A stretch of 64,000 nt of DNA, taken from positions 1,984,001 to 2,048,000 of the forward strand of contig NZ_CP014137.1 in the NCBI RefSeq assembly GCF_002291445.1, read 5' to 3'. The DNA comes from Brenneria goodwinii (GTDB lineage: Bacteria > Pseudomonadota > Gammaproteobacteria > Enterobacterales > Enterobacteriaceae). Both the position numbers and the translations under genes were made by a program. Of the stretch, positions 18,803-30,773 are shown piece after piece (within the stretch, counting starts at the first letter, position 1; each line of letters starts with the position of its first letter). The notes under the pieces were generated by a model, which saw only the letters and a list, made by a program, of their open reading frames with translations, was not told the DNA's origin and did no database searches.

Positions 18803-19807
18803 TTACTCCTCGCGCGTTAGCCCAAAATGGCGATACGCATGCTGCGTCACCATTCTTCCCCGCGGGGTTCGCTGAATAAACCCTTGCTGAATCAGAAAGG
18901 GTTCAATCACATCCTCAATAGTTTCCCGTTCTTCACCAATCGCCGCCGCCAGATTATCCAGGCCTACCGGGCCGCCCATGAACTTATCGATAATCGCCAG
19001 CAGCAGTTTCCGATCCATATAATCAAAACCTTCGGTGTCTACGGCCAGCATATCCAACGCCAGCGTCGCCACCTCGGCGGTGATCGCCCCCTCAGATTTG
19101 ACTTCCGAGAAGTCGCGCACGCGACGCAGCAACCGGTTAGCGATACGCGGCGTACCACGCGAGCGCCGCGCCACTTCCAGCGCGCCGTCCGACGTAAGAT
19201 CCAACCCCATACACTGCGCGCTGCGGCTGACAATGTGTTGCAGATCGGCGACTTTATAAAACTCTAGCCGCTGGACAATACCAAAACGGTCGCGCAGCGG
19301 CGACGTCAGCGAACCCGCGCGCGTGGTCGCGCCGATAAGCGTGAACGGAGGCAGATCGAGTTTAATTGAACGGGCGGCCGGCCCCTCGCCTATCATGATA
19401 TCCAGTTGATAATCTTCCATCGCCGGATACAGAACTTCTTCAACAACAGGAGACAGACGATGGATTTCATCAATAAACAGGACATCATGCGGCTCCAGGT
19501 TGGTCAGCAACGCGGCCAAATCCCCCGCTTTTTCCAATATCGGTCCTGAAGTGGTGCGTAAATTTACGCCCATTTCATTGGCGACAATGTTTGCCAATGT
19601 GGTTTTCCCCAATCCCGGAGGACCGAAAATCAACAGATGATCCAAGGCATCGCCACGATTGCGCGCCGCCTGAATGAAGATTGCCATCTGCTCGCACACC
19701 TGGGGCTGACCGACATACTCCGCCAACAGTTTCGGACGAATGGCGCGATCAATAAACTCCTCTTCGGGGATAGCCTCTGCGGAAATCAAGCGATCTGCTT
19801 CAATCAT
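18803..19807 (-). CDS. ruvB: Holliday junction branch-migration helicase RuvB
   Basis: The 334-residue AAA+ motor forms hexamers that pull DNA through the RuvA-bound junction. The Walker A segment [10 protein letters not shown], Walker [10 protein letters not shown], sensor 1 GATTRAG and arginine finger region DRFGI are intact, followed by the C-terminal winged helix ([11 protein letters not shown]). It starts 7 bases after the ruvA stop in the same operon. The length is two residues short of E. coli. Confidence 0.97.
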   Translation of the reverse strand: MIEADRLISAEAIPEEEFIDRAIRPKLLAEYVGQPQVCEQMAIFIQAARNRGDALDHLLIFGPPGLGKTTLANIVANEMGVNLRTTSGPILEKAGDLAALLTNLEPHDVLFIDEIHRLSPVVEEVLYPAMEDYQLDIMIGEGPAARSIKLDLPPFTLIGATTRAGSLTSPLRDRFGIVQRLEFYKVADLQHIVSRSAQCMGLDLTSDGALEVARRSRGTPRIANRLLRRVRDFSEVKSEGAITAEVATLALDMLAVDTEGFDYMDRKLLLAIIDKFMGGPVGLDNLAAAIGEERETIEDVIEPFLIQQGFIQRTPRGRMVTQHAYRHFGLTREE

Positions 19808-19814
19808 GAATACC

Positions 19815-20432
19815 TCACAACGCGGCGCGTAGCGCGTCCCTGATCAGGGTTTCGCAGTCTGAATCCGGACGAATAACCTTGGCGATTAACCGGCTGGCCT
19901 CCTGAGGCTTATAGCCCAGGGAAATTAGCGCAGAAGCGGCTTCAACCTCTGGGTCGCCAGCTTCATTTTCGCTGGAAGAGGACGGCGCCGCCGGAACATC
20001 GCTTGACGAATTAAACAGATCGCCGCTTAACCCTTTAAAGCGATCCTTCATTTCCACCACCAGCCGCTCAGCCGTTTTCTTACCCACGCCGGGCAGCTTA
20101 ATCAGCGCGCTAATCTCTTCCCGCTCAACCGCACTGACAAACTGCGCCGCGGACATCCCGGAAAGAATGGCCAGCGCCAGTTTAGGCCCGACGCCATTAA
20201 CTTTTATCAGCTCACGAAACAGCGCCCTTTCCTGCTTGTCATTAAAGCCGAACAGCAGTTGCGCGTCTTCGCGCACCACAAAATGGGTGAAGATGACGGC
20301 TTCCTGAGAAAGCGCCGGGAGTTCGTAAAAGCAAGTCATCGGCATGTGGACTTCATAGCCAACGCCGTTGGCTTCTATCAGCACCTGCGGCGGTTGTTTT
20401 TCCAGGATAATGCCTCTGAGACGACCTATCAC
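19815..20432 (-). CDS. ruvA: Holliday junction DNA-binding protein RuvA
   Basis: The 205-residue protein binds four-way junctions as a tetramer and loads RuvB. It has an OB-fold start ([12 protein letters not shown]), helix-hairpin-helix motifs ([13 protein letters not shown] and [13 protein letters not shown]) and a C-terminal RuvB-contact domain ([14 protein letters not shown]) joined by an acidic, serine-rich linker. It leads the ruvAB unit. A palindromic repeat and the ruvC terminator separate it from ruvC. Confidence 0.97.
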   Translation of the reverse strand: MIGRLRGIILEKQPPQVLIEANGVGYEVHMPMTCFYELPALSQEAVIFTHFVVREDAQLLFGFNDKQERALFRELIKVNGVGPKLALAILSGMSAAQFVSAVEREEISALIKLPGVGKKTAERLVVEMKDRFKGLSGDLFNSSSDVPAAPSSSSENEAGDPEVEAASALISLGYKPQEASRLIAKVIRPDSDCETLIRDALRAAL

Positions 20433-20470
20433 GTTCTCTTCCTTTTACGTTTTATCAAAAAAGAATATTT

Positions 20471-20538
20471 TATACCCACTAGATTTCAAGATGTGGGCAG
20501 GCAGCCGACACGCCCGCAACTTGAAAGATTATGGCTAT
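20471..20538. repeat. 68-bp imperfect palindromic repeat between ruvA and ruvC
   Basis: The two ends (tataccca-ctagatttcaag and its near complement cttgaaagattatggctata) pair over about 20 bases with a GC-rich middle. I recall similar intergenic elements with the tagatttcaag...cttgaa pattern in other enterobacteria; no second copy is in this window. It could form a stem-loop in the ruvC-ruvA transcript. Confidence 0.6.
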
Positions 20539-20555
20539 AGCTTATAACATAAAAA

Positions 20556-20577
20556 AGGCTGGATGAATATCCAGCCT
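20556..20577 (-). terminator. Terminator of ruvC
   Basis: The minus strand has a 9-bp stem (aggctggat with atccagcct), a 4-base loop and a run of Ts directly after, 7 bases past the ruvC stop. Confidence 0.85.
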
Positions 20578-20583
20578 CCAGTT

Positions 20584-21105
20584 TCAACGCAACCGCCTTG
20601 GCGCAATCCGCCGCTTTTCAACGCCAATTCGAATAAGGCTCTGACTGGAATGGCAGTGGGTGATAGCAATGGCCAGCGCATCGGCGGCATCGGCCTGCGG
20701 ACTGGCGGATAACTTGAGCAGGGAACGAACCATGTGCTGTACCTGTTTTTTATCAGCCGCCCCGGTTCCCACCACGGTCTGTTTCACCAGCCGGGCCGCA
20801 TATTCAAACACCGGCAATTCCTGATTCACCGCGGCAACGATCGCCGCGCCGCGCGCCTGTCCCAGTTTTAGCGCCGAGTCCGGATTCTTTGCCATAAAAA
20901 CTTGCTCAATGGCGAAACAATCCGGACGAAACTGCGTGATGATTTCACTCACTCCGGCATAAATCAGCTTGAGCCGCGTGGGTAAATCGTCGACCACGGT
21001 GCGGATACAGCCGCTGCCGAGGTATGAAATCTGACGCCCCTGTTGGCGAACAAGGCCATAGCCCGTTACGCGCGAACCGGGGTCAATGCCGAGTATAATG
21101 GTCAT
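20584..21105 (-). CDS. ruvC: Holliday junction resolvase RuvC
   Basis: The 173-residue dimeric nuclease cuts junctions held by RuvAB. The acidic active-site residues are in GIDPGS (near the start), FAIEQVF (about residue 67) and ADAADALA (about 138-142). The second in-frame ATG (21105) is chosen: a GGAG site lies about 7 bases upstream and the length equals E. coli. The ATG at 21111 would sit almost on that site. It follows yebC in the same direction. Confidence 0.95.
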   Translation of the reverse strand: MTIILGIDPGSRVTGYGLVRQQGRQISYLGSGCIRTVVDDLPTRLKLIYAGVSEIITQFRPDCFAIEQVFMAKNPDSALKLGQARGAAIVAAVNQELPVFEYAARLVKQTVVGTGAADKKQVQHMVRSLLKLSASPQADAADALAIAITHCHSSQSLIRIGVEKRRIAPRRLR

Positions 21106-21168
21106 CGCCATGCTCCCCCGGCTCGCCGGATAGAAAGGTATGCCTTTCCCATCACCGCGCCGTCATAA

Positions 21169-21912
21169 TTATAGTAATGCCGCCACCTCATCGGAGATCT
21201 CACCGTTGTGGTAAACCTCCTGTACGTCATCACAATCTTCCAGCATATCGATCAGGCGCATCAACTTCGGCGCCGTTTCCGCGTCCATATCCGCTTTGGT
21301 TGAAGGGATCATGGAAACTTCGGCGGATTCAGCCGTCAAACCTGACGCATCCAACGCATCTTTAACTTCACCAAAGGTTTCCCACGGCGTGTATACGTCA
21401 ATCGCGCCGTCGTCATAAGTCACGACGTCGTCCGCGCCGGCTTCCAGCGCCGCATCCATCACCGTATCTTCATCCAGACCCGGCGCATAGGAAATCACGC
21501 CCTTTTTACTGAACAGATAGGCGACGGAGCCATCGGTGCCCAGATTACCGCCGCTCTTGCTGAACGCATGACGAACCTCGGATACGGTGCGGTTGCGGTT
21601 GTCGCTCAGACATTCAACCATCACCGCAGTGCCGCCAGGGCCGTAGCCTTCATAAATGATGGTTTCCATGTTGGCGTCGTCATCGCCGCCGACACCGCGG
21701 GCGATGGCGCGGTTCAGGGTATCGCGCGTCATATTGTTGGACAGTGCTTTATCGACGGCGGCACGCAGGCGGGGGTTAGCCCCCGGATCACCCCCGCCCA
21801 GCCTGGCGGCGGTAACCAGTTCGCGGATGATCTTGGTGAAAATTTTACCGCGCTTCGCGTCCTGCGCTGCTTTACGATGCTTTGTGTTGGCCCATTTACT
21901 ATGACCTGCCAT
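21169..21912 (-). CDS. yebC: YebC/TACO1 family protein
   Basis: The 247-residue protein has the family start [22 protein letters not shown] and the [14 protein letters not shown] segment. The family was long annotated as transcriptional regulators. Recent work on relatives points to a role in relieving ribosome stalling, for example at proline-rich stretches. The gene sits between nudB and ruvC in the usual enterobacterial order, and all are read the same way. Confidence 0.93.
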   Translation of the reverse strand: MAGHSKWANTKHRKAAQDAKRGKIFTKIIRELVTAARLGGGDPGANPRLRAAVDKALSNNMTRDTLNRAIARGVGGDDDANMETIIYEGYGPGGTAVMVECLSDNRNRTVSEVRHAFSKSGGNLGTDGSVAYLFSKKGVISYAPGLDEDTVMDAALEAGADDVVTYDDGAIDVYTPWETFGEVKDALDASGLTAESAEVSMIPSTKADMDAETAPKLMRLIDMLEDCDDVQEVYHNGEISDEVAALL

Positions 21913-21935
21913 AAAAATCTCCGAAAAAAGCCTGT

Positions 21936-22379
21936 TCAGGCCGGATAAATAACGAATTCCTCAATCGCCTGCCGGTTGCTCCACGACTTGGTAAGCTGCG
22001 CCGCGCTTGGCGCATCCAGCCACTGGTAAGCAAGGTGTTCGGTAATCACCACCTCGCGCTCTTCGGGCAACGCCAGACAGAACCAATGTTCGGTGTTACG
22101 CGTTACCCCCGGCGCATAGCGACGTCTTAAATGAGCAAATAGCTCAAACTCAATGCAGCGCTGGCAGTCAAAGAGTGATAATGCCTCGGCGGATATATCA
22201 ATATTAACCTCTTCTTTGACTTCACGCTGTGCGGCGCAGGCGGTACTTTCCCCCTCTTCAAGGCTACCGGTGACGGATTGCCAGAAGTCAGGGTCGTCAC
22301 GCCGTTGCAGCATCAGCACCCGCCCGGTATCACGGGCATAAATCACCACCAGAACCGAAACGGGTCGCTTGTATGTCAT
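21936..22379 (-). CDS. nudB: Dihydroneopterin triphosphate diphosphatase NudB
   Basis: This 147-residue Nudix hydrolase removes pyrophosphate from dihydroneopterin triphosphate in folate synthesis. The Nudix box GSLEEGES...REVKEEV is intact. The start at 22379 ([12 protein letters not shown]) leaves a single base after the aspS stop, indicating tight coupling. A longer frame reaching into aspS is not real. It aligns well with E. coli NudB apart from a short N-terminus. Confidence 0.94.
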   Translation of the reverse strand: MTYKRPVSVLVVIYARDTGRVLMLQRRDDPDFWQSVTGSLEEGESTACAAQREVKEEVNIDISAEALSLFDCQRCIEFELFAHLRRRYAPGVTRNTEHWFCLALPEEREVVITEHLAYQWLDAPSAAQLTKSWSNRQAIEEFVIYPA

Positions 22380-22380
22380 G

Positions 22381-24177
22381 TCACTGATTCTCGAAATGGC
22401 TGTCTTGCGCCGTTTTCGCTTTTCCCACCACCGCAATGGAAAGTTCATCCAGCGCCGCCGGGTTGGCAAAACTTGGCGCTTCCGTCATCAGACAGGCGGC
22501 AGCCGTGGTTTTCGGGAAAGCGATGACATCACGAATATTATCGGTACCGGTCAGCAGCATTACCAGACGATCCAGCCCGAAAGCCAAACCGGCGTGCGGC
22601 GGCGTGCCGAATTTTAACGCATCCAGCAGGAAGCCAAACTTCTCACGCTGTTCGTGTTCATTGATTCCCAGAATACCGAACACCGTTTGCTGCATGTCGC
22701 CGTTATGAATACGCACCGAACCGCCGCCGACTTCATAGCCGTTCAGCACCATATCATAGGCGTTGGCGATCGCGGATACCGGGTTCGCCGCCAGATCGCC
22801 AGGCGTCATATCGCGCGGTGCGGTAAACGGATGGTGCATGGCAGCCAGGCCGCCTTCGCCATCGTCTTCAAACATCGGGAAATCAATAACCCACAGCGGC
22901 TGCCAACTGTTCTCTTTCGTCAGGTTCAGATCGCGGCCCAGTTTCAGACGCAGCGCGCCCAGCGCATCCGTCACCACTTTGGCGCTGTCCGCGCCAAAGA
23001 ACAGGATATCGCCATCAGCCGCGCCGGTACGTTCCAACAGCGCGGTCAGCACCGGCTCGCTGAGGAACTTCGCTACCGGACTCTGTACGCCTTCAAGACC
23101 TTTGGCGCGCTCATTGACCTTGATATAGGCCAACCCTTTCGCGCCATAAATTTCGATAAATTTGCCGTACTCGTCGATCTGTTTACGACTCAGCTGCGCG
23201 CCGCCCGGCACACGGATAACCGCGACACGGCCTTTAGCATCATTTGCCGGACCAGCGAACACCTTAAATTCAACGTCTTTGACCAGGTCGGCCACATCCA
23301 CCAGTTCCAGCGGATTGCGCAGATCCGGCTTGTCCGAACCGAAACGGCGCATGGCTTCGGCGAAGGTCATGACCGGGAAATCCCCCAGATCGACGTTTTT
23401 AATTTCCAGCCACAACGCGCGCACCAGTTTTTCCATCACTTCACGCACCTGCGGAGCGGTCATGAACGAGGTTTCCACATCGATCTGGGTAAACTCAGGC
23501 TGGCGGTCGGCACGTAAATCTTCATCGCGGAAGCATTTGACGATTTGATAATAGCGGTCAAAACCGGACATCATCAGCAGCTGTTTGAATAGCTGAGGCG
23601 ACTGCGGTAAAGCGTAAAATTTGCCCTTATGCACCCGGCTTGGCACCAGATAGTCACGCGCCCCTTCCGGCGTCGCCTTGGTCAACATCGGCGTTTCAAT
23701 ATCCAGAAAGCCGTGATCGTCCATAAACCGGCGGACAAAGCTGGTGATGCGGGCGCGGGTTTTCAGGCGCTGGGCCATCTCAGGACGGCGCAGATCCAGA
23801 TAACGGTACTTAAGACGCGCTTCTTCGGTATTAGTCTGATTCGAATCCAGCGGCAGCGGCTCCGCACGGTTGATAATCGTCAGCGCCGTGGCAAGAATTT
23901 CAACTTCACCGGTGGCCATATCTTTGTTGATCTGATTATCCGGGCGGGCACGTACGACGCCTTTAAGCTGAATGCAGAATTCGTTGCGCAACTCGGCCGC
24001 CTGTTTCAGCACATCTTGACGATCCGGATCAAAAAATACCTGAACCAGGCCTTCACGGTCACGCATGTCGATGAAAATCAAACCACCCAGATCGCGCCGG
24101 CGGTTAACCCAACCGCACAATGTCACTTCCTGGCCCACGTGGGACAAATTCAACTGTCCGCAATATTCAGTACGCAT
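22381..24177 (-). CDS. aspS: Aspartyl-tRNA synthetase
   Basis: The 598-residue class II synthetase charges tRNA-Asp. It has the N-terminal anticodon-binding OB fold ([15 protein letters not shown]), motif 2 ([16 protein letters not shown]), the bacterial GAD insertion, and motif 3 ([13 protein letters not shown]). It is eight residues longer than E. coli AspS, the difference being at the C-terminal tail. It heads a unit with nudB, yebC and ruvC. Confidence 0.97.
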   Translation of the reverse strand: MRTEYCGQLNLSHVGQEVTLCGWVNRRRDLGGLIFIDMRDREGLVQVFFDPDRQDVLKQAAELRNEFCIQLKGVVRARPDNQINKDMATGEVEILATALTIINRAEPLPLDSNQTNTEEARLKYRYLDLRRPEMAQRLKTRARITSFVRRFMDDHGFLDIETPMLTKATPEGARDYLVPSRVHKGKFYALPQSPQLFKQLLMMSGFDRYYQIVKCFRDEDLRADRQPEFTQIDVETSFMTAPQVREVMEKLVRALWLEIKNVDLGDFPVMTFAEAMRRFGSDKPDLRNPLELVDVADLVKDVEFKVFAGPANDAKGRVAVIRVPGGAQLSRKQIDEYGKFIEIYGAKGLAYIKVNERAKGLEGVQSPVAKFLSEPVLTALLERTGAADGDILFFGADSAKVVTDALGALRLKLGRDLNLTKENSWQPLWVIDFPMFEDDGEGGLAAMHHPFTAPRDMTPGDLAANPVSAIANAYDMVLNGYEVGGGSVRIHNGDMQQTVFGILGINEHEQREKFGFLLDALKFGTPPHAGLAFGLDRLVMLLTGTDNIRDVIAFPKTTAAACLMTEAPSFANPAALDELSIAVVGKAKTAQDSHFENQ

Positions 24178-24442
24178 CGCTATGTCCTTTTACTCAGCCG
24201 CACAACTCACCCCTTTTCGCAGCGCTTGGCCGCTGAAAAGCCGTGGTCTCTTTGCTGAACGGCATGGTTTTTCTGGATTACTGTCCGGTGAAAAAAGGCG
24301 GCTATTATAAAGGAAATTCACTCGGACGATAAGTGTGAAGGTAACGCTCTGCAGGTTGTCCGCCCACTCTTTTTGATAATTCCCATTATCGGTTAATGAA
24401 ATGATCGCTAATATAGCGTTAATTTGTTACTGGAACAGAATA

Positions 24443-25255
24443 ATGTATATCGGATTACCGCAATGGCAACATCCTGCCTGGAGCCGTCTAGGATTGCACG
24501 ATCTGGCCGACTATTCCCGCTATTTTAACTGCGTTGAGGGAAATACCACCTTTTACGCCCTCCCCAACCGGGAACTGGTGCTGCGTTGGCGTGATATGAC
24601 GGGGGATGATTTCCGCTTCTGTTTTAAATTTCCGTCCGCCATCAGTCATCAGGCGGCGTTACACAACTGCGAGCAGGATGTACTCAACTTCTTCCAGTGT
24701 CTGGAACCGTTGGCTCCGCGTCTTGGACAACTCTGGCTGCAACTGCCCGCCGTCTTCGGTCCGGCGCAGCTTCCGGCGCTGTGGCGCTTCCTTGATGCGT
24801 TGCCGCAAGAGTTCAGCTACGGCGTTGAGGTTCGCCACCCGCAGTTTTTCGCCAAGGGCGATGATGAACGCGCCTTGAACCAGGGATTGCAACAACGCGG
24901 CGTTAACCGCACGATTCTTGATAGCCGGCCGGTCCATCACGCCGCCCCAAGCAGCCCGGCGATACGTGACGCGCAGCGCAAAAAACCGCGTCTGCCGGTG
25001 CATGCCGTCTTAACCGCTTCACAGCCCATCATTCGTTTTATCGGCAGTGAAGAGCTGCAGGAAAATCTGCACTGGTTTCAACCGTGGTTGAACAAGCTGC
25101 CGCAGTGGACGTCCGCTCAGCCGTTTCTGTTTATACACACGCCCGATAACGGCGGTTCACCCGCGCTGGCGCAACAGCTCTGGCCGTTGCTGACCGCGAT
25201 CATTCCCTCAATGCCGCCGCAGCCAGACTGGCCGCAACAGGCATCGCTGTTTTAA
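24443..25255 (+). CDS. yecE: DUF72 family protein YecE
   Basis: The 270-residue protein belongs to the DUF72 barrel family of unknown biochemical function. The start MYIGLPQWQHPAW and the segments CVEGNTTFYALP, CFKFPSAISH and VEVRHPQFF are family hallmarks. The frame extends 14 codons upstream, but the ATG at 24443 aligns with relatives. It is divergent from aspS and is followed 190 bases later by yecN, as in E. coli (yecE-yecN-cmoA-cmoB). Confidence 0.9.
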   Translation: MYIGLPQWQHPAWSRLGLHDLADYSRYFNCVEGNTTFYALPNRELVLRWRDMTGDDFRFCFKFPSAISHQAALHNCEQDVLNFFQCLEPLAPRLGQLWLQLPAVFGPAQLPALWRFLDALPQEFSYGVEVRHPQFFAKGDDERALNQGLQQRGVNRTILDSRPVHHAAPSSPAIRDAQRKKPRLPVHAVLTASQPIIRFIGSEELQENLHWFQPWLNKLPQWTSAQPFLFIHTPDNGGSPALAQQLWPLLTAIIPSMPPQPDWPQQASLF

Positions 25256-25444
25256 TCAATGCGCTCAATCACTGGCAACGGTTGATAACGATAATCGATT
25301 CATGATCCATTAGTCCTTTTATTTATAAAAGATTCGGTAAGCGCATTCATTTCCAATAAAAAAAATTGGCTTTCCAGGAGACAGTTTTGCTACGGGAAGC
25401 TATTATTCCGCAAGCCGTTTTCGGTTAGATCATGGAGTTAAATA

Positions 25445-25840
25445 ATGGTAAGCGCACTCTACGTAGTGCTTGGCGCATTGTTGCTGATAAAGCTATCTGT
25501 CGACGTTGTTAAACTCAGGATGCAGTACCGTGTAGCCTACGGCGACGGAGGCTTTTATGAACTGCAAACCGCTATCCGGGTTCACGGCAATGCAGTGGAA
25601 TATATTCCTATCGGCGCGATTCTATTAGTGTTGATGGAGATGAACGGCGCGATCGTGGCAATGATTCACCTATGCGGTATTTTGCTGATTGTCGGGCGTT
25701 TATTCCATTACTACGGGCTGCATCAGCGTGAATTTCGCTGGAGACGTTCAGGCATGGCGGCAACCTATATTTCACTGCTCCTGATGTCTCTGGCAAATCT
25801 CTATTACCTTCCATGGGAAATGGTATTTACCTTGTACTGA
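25445..25840 (+). CDS. yecN: MAPEG family inner-membrane protein YecN
   Basis: The 131-residue protein has four hydrophobic segments and the MAPEG signature region RVHGNAVEYIPI and GRLFHYYG. Eukaryotic MAPEG proteins act in eicosanoid and glutathione metabolism; the bacterial role is unknown. A GGAG site lies 8 bases before the ATG. It closely matches E. coli YecN and keeps its place before cmoA. Confidence 0.92.
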   Translation: MVSALYVVLGALLLIKLSVDVVKLRMQYRVAYGDGGFYELQTAIRVHGNAVEYIPIGAILLVLMEMNGAIVAMIHLCGILLIVGRLFHYYGLHQREFRWRRSGMAATYISLLLMSLANLYYLPWEMVFTLY

Positions 25841-26017
25841 CCGATCGTGGAGCCACGCGATCGCCCGGAAAGTGATAGCGCCAAGAGAATAGAGACCGAC
25901 GATTATCCCTACCGCGCCGGGCACAGAATAGCGATTTGATTTCCGATCGCCGCAAGCCGACCCGCTCGCTATCTGAAAGATGACGGCGATACATGCTTTA
26001 TTACGCCATTCTGCTAG

Positions 26018-27771
<1,754 letters not shown>

Positions 27772-27792
27772 CACGCTCGGCGGCTGTTATGT

Positions 27793-27808
27793 CGGGGCAT
27801 AAGCCCCG
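27793..27808. terminator. Short hairpin after cmoB
   Basis: A 6-bp GC stem (cggggc with gccccg) with a 4-base loop lies between the convergent cmoB and flavin reductase genes. No T-run follows, so termination is only possible. Confidence 0.35.
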
Positions 27809-27836
27809 TCATCAATAGGGGGAGCATGATGAAGCG

Positions 27837-28379
27837 CTAAAATACGTCCGGGAGCTTAGAGCGCATCATCTCCCTTCTGTCAATCCGCTGCCCATCTACG
27901 ATGAACGTTCCATCGCCCACGGCGTGGAGCATTCTCTTCTCGGCTCGCGCATCGTCGTAATACGCGGCAATACCGTCAAGCACGATAATGCTATGTTGGT
28001 CGATGATGTCGACAACCCGGCATTCGATATTTGCCAGGCTCTCTTTGATGAGCGGCGCTTTAACATGCCGACCGCGCACTGGCGTGAGCCCGAACTTGCG
28101 AAACTTATCGGTGTCTTTCCCTGAACATGTTCCAATACCGACAACCGTATCGATCATGTCGACCGTGGGAATTGAAATCACACACTCTTTTGAGGTTTGA
28201 AGCGCGGCGTATGAATAGTTCCACGGCCCGGTCGTAATGGCGAATGATGCCGAGAACCCCAAAACCATCGTCCAGGTGATGGTCATCACATTATCTTTCT
28301 GACCATCGTGGGTCGTAACCAGGATGACCGGTCCCGGTTCTATCAGCGTGAACGCTTGCTCAATGGGAAGATCTTGCAT
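27837..28379 (-). CDS. Flavin reductase-like FMN-binding protein
   Basis: The 180-residue protein has the split-barrel FMN-binding fold of the flavin reductase-like family. An N-terminal strand region (PVILVTTHDGQKDNVMTITW) leads to the flavin-contact segment GPWNYSYAALQTSKECVI and a CSGKDTDKFRKFGL motif. Relatives reduce FMN with NAD(P)H or bind flavin as oxidoreductases; the substrate here is unknown. The ATG at 28379 has a GGAGG site 6 bases upstream; the ATG four codons earlier overlaps that site. It fills the space between cmoB and cutC where E. coli has torYZ, and looks like an accessory insertion. Confidence 0.8.
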   Translation of the reverse strand: MQDLPIEQAFTLIEPGPVILVTTHDGQKDNVMTITWTMVLGFSASFAITTGPWNYSYAALQTSKECVISIPTVDMIDTVVGIGTCSGKDTDKFRKFGLTPVRGRHVKAPLIKESLANIECRVVDIIDQHSIIVLDGIAAYYDDARAEKRMLHAVGDGTFIVDGQRIDRREMMRSKLPDVF

Positions 28380-28487
28380 ATTCGCCTCCATCCTACGATC
28401 TATAGTATAGATTTTAGCCTACGACAGCCATGCGCGCCGCCAAGTCGTTAACGAAGATGGCGTGCCTATACATGGTTTTTATGAATA

Positions 28488-28583
28488 TCAGCGAGAAATA
28501 TATTCGCACAGCTGTTCTTTATATAACGTGCTTACGAGCGTGCTGTTACCGCAACCCGGTGGATCGGTAATAACGATCTTCAT
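28488..28583 (-). pseudogene. Remnant of a P-loop NTPase/kinase start
   Basis: A 31-residue frame reads MKIVITDPPGCGNSTLVSTL and then stops. It matches the start of small P-loop kinases or ATPases (MKIVITGPPGCGKSTL) but has aspartate for the first glycine and asparagine for the essential Walker A lysine. The rest of the gene is missing. It lies upstream of the flavin reductase gene in an otherwise empty stretch, so it is most likely debris of a deleted gene. Confidence 0.5.
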
Positions 28584-28861
28584 TTTCTTTCTGTTGCAAA
28601 CACCGCAACTTACCTATAACTATAATGAATAGAATGTTATCAATTCATGCTTTGACATGTATAAACTTCCGGTATGCGTCAGGACGGCGACACCGCTAAT
28701 GCGGCCTCTCCGCGTGAAGATGAGAATGGCAATAATCTTGGCAGAGCGATGCGGCACATATAATAGGTTTCTATCCTATGATTTCCGTGATAAAAGAATG
28801 GCACATAATTATCTGAATTATTTCAATTTTATTACAAGCAACCATACTGCAAGGCACCAAA

Positions 28862-29071
28862 ATGAAAACCGTAAAAGCGATGAATATGCAAGAGGCCCGG
28901 CAACTCCTTAGCGCAGGGCGATATCAGAAAGTTGAATTGGCTTTCGACATTAGCAGTGATGAATTTTTCCAGGTCGCGAGCGAATGGTGCGCCCGTGGCG
29001 CAAAAATAAAACATGAGAATGGTAATTTCGTTTTGAAAATCAAAAGCGTTTGTCATCCATCAGAAAAATGA
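28862..29071 (+). CDS. Small conserved-looking protein of 69 residues, function unknown
   Basis: The frame starts with ATG at 28862 after an AAGG-like site and encodes a compact alpha/beta protein (MQEARQLLSAGRY, VELAFDISSDEFFQVASEWC, GNFVLKIKS). Composition is normal for a folded cytoplasmic protein. I do not recognise the family. A strong terminator lies at 29115-29139. It may belong with the accessory genes between cmoB and cutC. Confidence 0.55.
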   Translation: MKTVKAMNMQEARQLLSAGRYQKVELAFDISSDEFFQVASEWCARGAKIKHENGNFVLKIKSVCHPSEK

Positions 29072-29114
29072 CCCGCCATTATCGTTCGGTGCGCACCCGG
29101 CATATAAAGAAAAA

Positions 29115-29139
29115 AAGCCCCGGCAACACGCCGGGGCTT
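29115..29139. terminator. Bidirectional terminator between the 69-residue gene and cutC
   Basis: A 10-bp GC-rich stem (aagccccggc with gccggggctt) around a 5-base loop. The minus strand runs into a long T-tract, so it is a strong terminator for cutC. Confidence 0.8.
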
Positions 29140-29216
29140 GGTACTCGCAAGCAAACCTGATGGTAAGCTGCGCGGCAAGGTGCTCTGGCAGGCTGAGGTC
29201 GCTCAACCTGAAATGT

Positions 29217-29975
29217 TTATGAAACCGACGATGCCGTGCGATCTGAACTTAACGCTCGCTTCATTGCCGCGACCACGTCGCCATCGACACAATATTGGTT
29301 GAACTCATCAATATCGGTATCCGTGCACATGGAAACGCCAATTTTACGATACCGCATCACTGATGGAGCCCACAGCCCTGCGGAGCTGTGTAATTCCCGA
29401 ATACCGCTTTGCTGAAACTTGTGGAGATTGGTTAACCGCACACCGGATCCGGCCATAATGATTGGACCGCAACTGGCATGAGTTAGTTCACGCAATAATG
29501 CTAATCCGTTTTCTGCCGTCTGCTGTTGCCCGGATGTCAGGATGCGGGCGATCCCCAAATCAGTCAGCTGTTGCAGCGCAACATGCGGATTCAGGCACAG
29601 ATCAAATGCGCGATGAAAAGTAACCTCCATGCCTTGAGACAGGGCCATTATTTCTTTCATCCGTGGTAAATCAATATGTCCTTCCGCGTCAAGAATACCC
29701 ACGACAACGCCGGGAAACCCCATATCCTTCATTAGTGCAATATCGTGTTTAATCGCGGCGAATTCCGTTTCACTGTAACAAAAATCACCGCCGCGAGGAC
29801 GGACCATCGGATGAACGGGAATAGTTATTTTTTCACGAGCAACCCGCAATAGACCGTATCCCGGCGTTAATCCGCCATCCCGTAGCCCGGAACAGAGTTC
29901 AACCCGATCGGCTCCTGCCTGTTCCGCGGTCACTGCGCATTCGATGCTATAGCAGCACACCTCCAGTTTTGCCAT
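29217..29975 (-). CDS. cutC: CutC family protein
   Basis: The 252-residue TIM-barrel protein was named for copper homeostasis. In E. coli that phenotype has been attributed to a neighbouring sRNA, so the true function is unsettled. Family segments are clear: [46 protein letters not shown] and [10 protein letters not shown]. The start at 29975 has a GGAGGTGGAG site; the frame extends 7 codons further without support. yecM lies upstream, as in E. coli. Confidence 0.9.
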   Translation of the reverse strand: MAKLEVCCYSIECAVTAEQAGADRVELCSGLRDGGLTPGYGLLRVAREKITIPVHPMVRPRGGDFCYSETEFAAIKHDIALMKDMGFPGVVVGILDAEGHIDLPRMKEIMALSQGMEVTFHRAFDLCLNPHVALQQLTDLGIARILTSGQQQTAENGLALLRELTHASCGPIIMAGSGVRLTNLHKFQQSGIRELHSSAGLWAPSVMRYRKIGVSMCTDTDIDEFNQYCVDGDVVAAMKRALSSDRTASSVS

Positions 29976-30224
29976 CTCCACCTCCATTAAAACCAATAAA
30001 TTGCATTTCTCTTTTTAGACAAAGAGTGAGCCTATCCTAATAACGGGAATAACTAACTATGGCATTCATGCGAGCGCAGTAAGGAGACGATGGTCACAAT
30101 GAACGAGATAAGTAACAGAAACAAATATGACATAAACCACAATTTTATTAATATTTTTTAACGTGATGATTAGGCACCAAACTAATTAATTGTCATTAGC
30201 TAAAATGGTCACTTGTAATCATTT

Positions 30225-30773
30225 TTATTTGCTATCGTTTTCACTTATGACAATTTCGCGAATATCAAATGAATGAAATTTTATGGTTACCTTACCATTA
30301 GACGCAGCCAAGGTCGGATTAGGCAGCCTCTCTTTTTCACCCTGCGGTGAATTAAAGTTGAGTTTCACCCCGTGCGAACACAACGCTTCGTCGGATAAAC
30401 ACGCCAGCGCCCTCTGATACAGCGTATCAGGCTCTCCCGGCAAGACTAATTCCACATGCTCCCACCCTTCATGGGGATAATGTTTCTTCCCTGGCCAGGG
30501 TAACTCGATACAATCAATCTTCCATGGGCCGACGTTGACTTTAGAATCCAATATAAACAAGCAGATAATCCGCCCATTAATCATTTTTTCAGAAAACAAC
30601 GTCCCGATGCGCAGCAATTGCGCTTTCCAGCGTTCAGCGGTCACATTTTGGTGACAACGCAACGAAATATGATCGGCGCGGAATTGCGTCAGATCCAACT
30701 TAAGTAACGCGGCCAAATCACTTAAGTCTTGTTCAAAACGCTGTAAATCCAGTAGCAGATCTTTAGGTAACAT
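30225..30773 (-). CDS. yecM: YecM, vicinal oxygen chelate-fold protein
   Basis: The 182-residue protein matches YecM, whose E. coli structure has a VOC (glyoxalase/isopenicillin-like) fold and a possible metal site. Visible features are DHISLRC near residue 34, INGRIICLFIL, and the HEGWEHVELVLPGE metal-site region. No enzyme activity is established. It lies between cutC and argS as in E. coli. Confidence 0.9.
   Translation of the reverse strand: MLPKDLLLDLQRFEQDLSDLAALLKLDLTQFRADHISLRCHQNVTAERWKAQLLRIGTLFSEKMINGRIICLFILDSKVNVGPWKIDCIELPWPGKKHYPHEGWEHVELVLPGEPDTLYQRALACLSDEALCSHGVKLNFNSPQGEKERLPNPTLAASNGKVTIKFHSFDIREIVISENDSK

Noticed and set aside
22654..23517. 287-residue plus-strand ORF antisense to aspS
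   Set aside because: It is a shadow of aspS; rich in His, Arg and Gln, with no family resemblance.
28657..28911. 84-residue plus-strand ORF before the 69-residue gene
   Set aside because: It has no ribosome binding site and a low-complexity basic composition, and it overlaps the better-supported gene at 28862.
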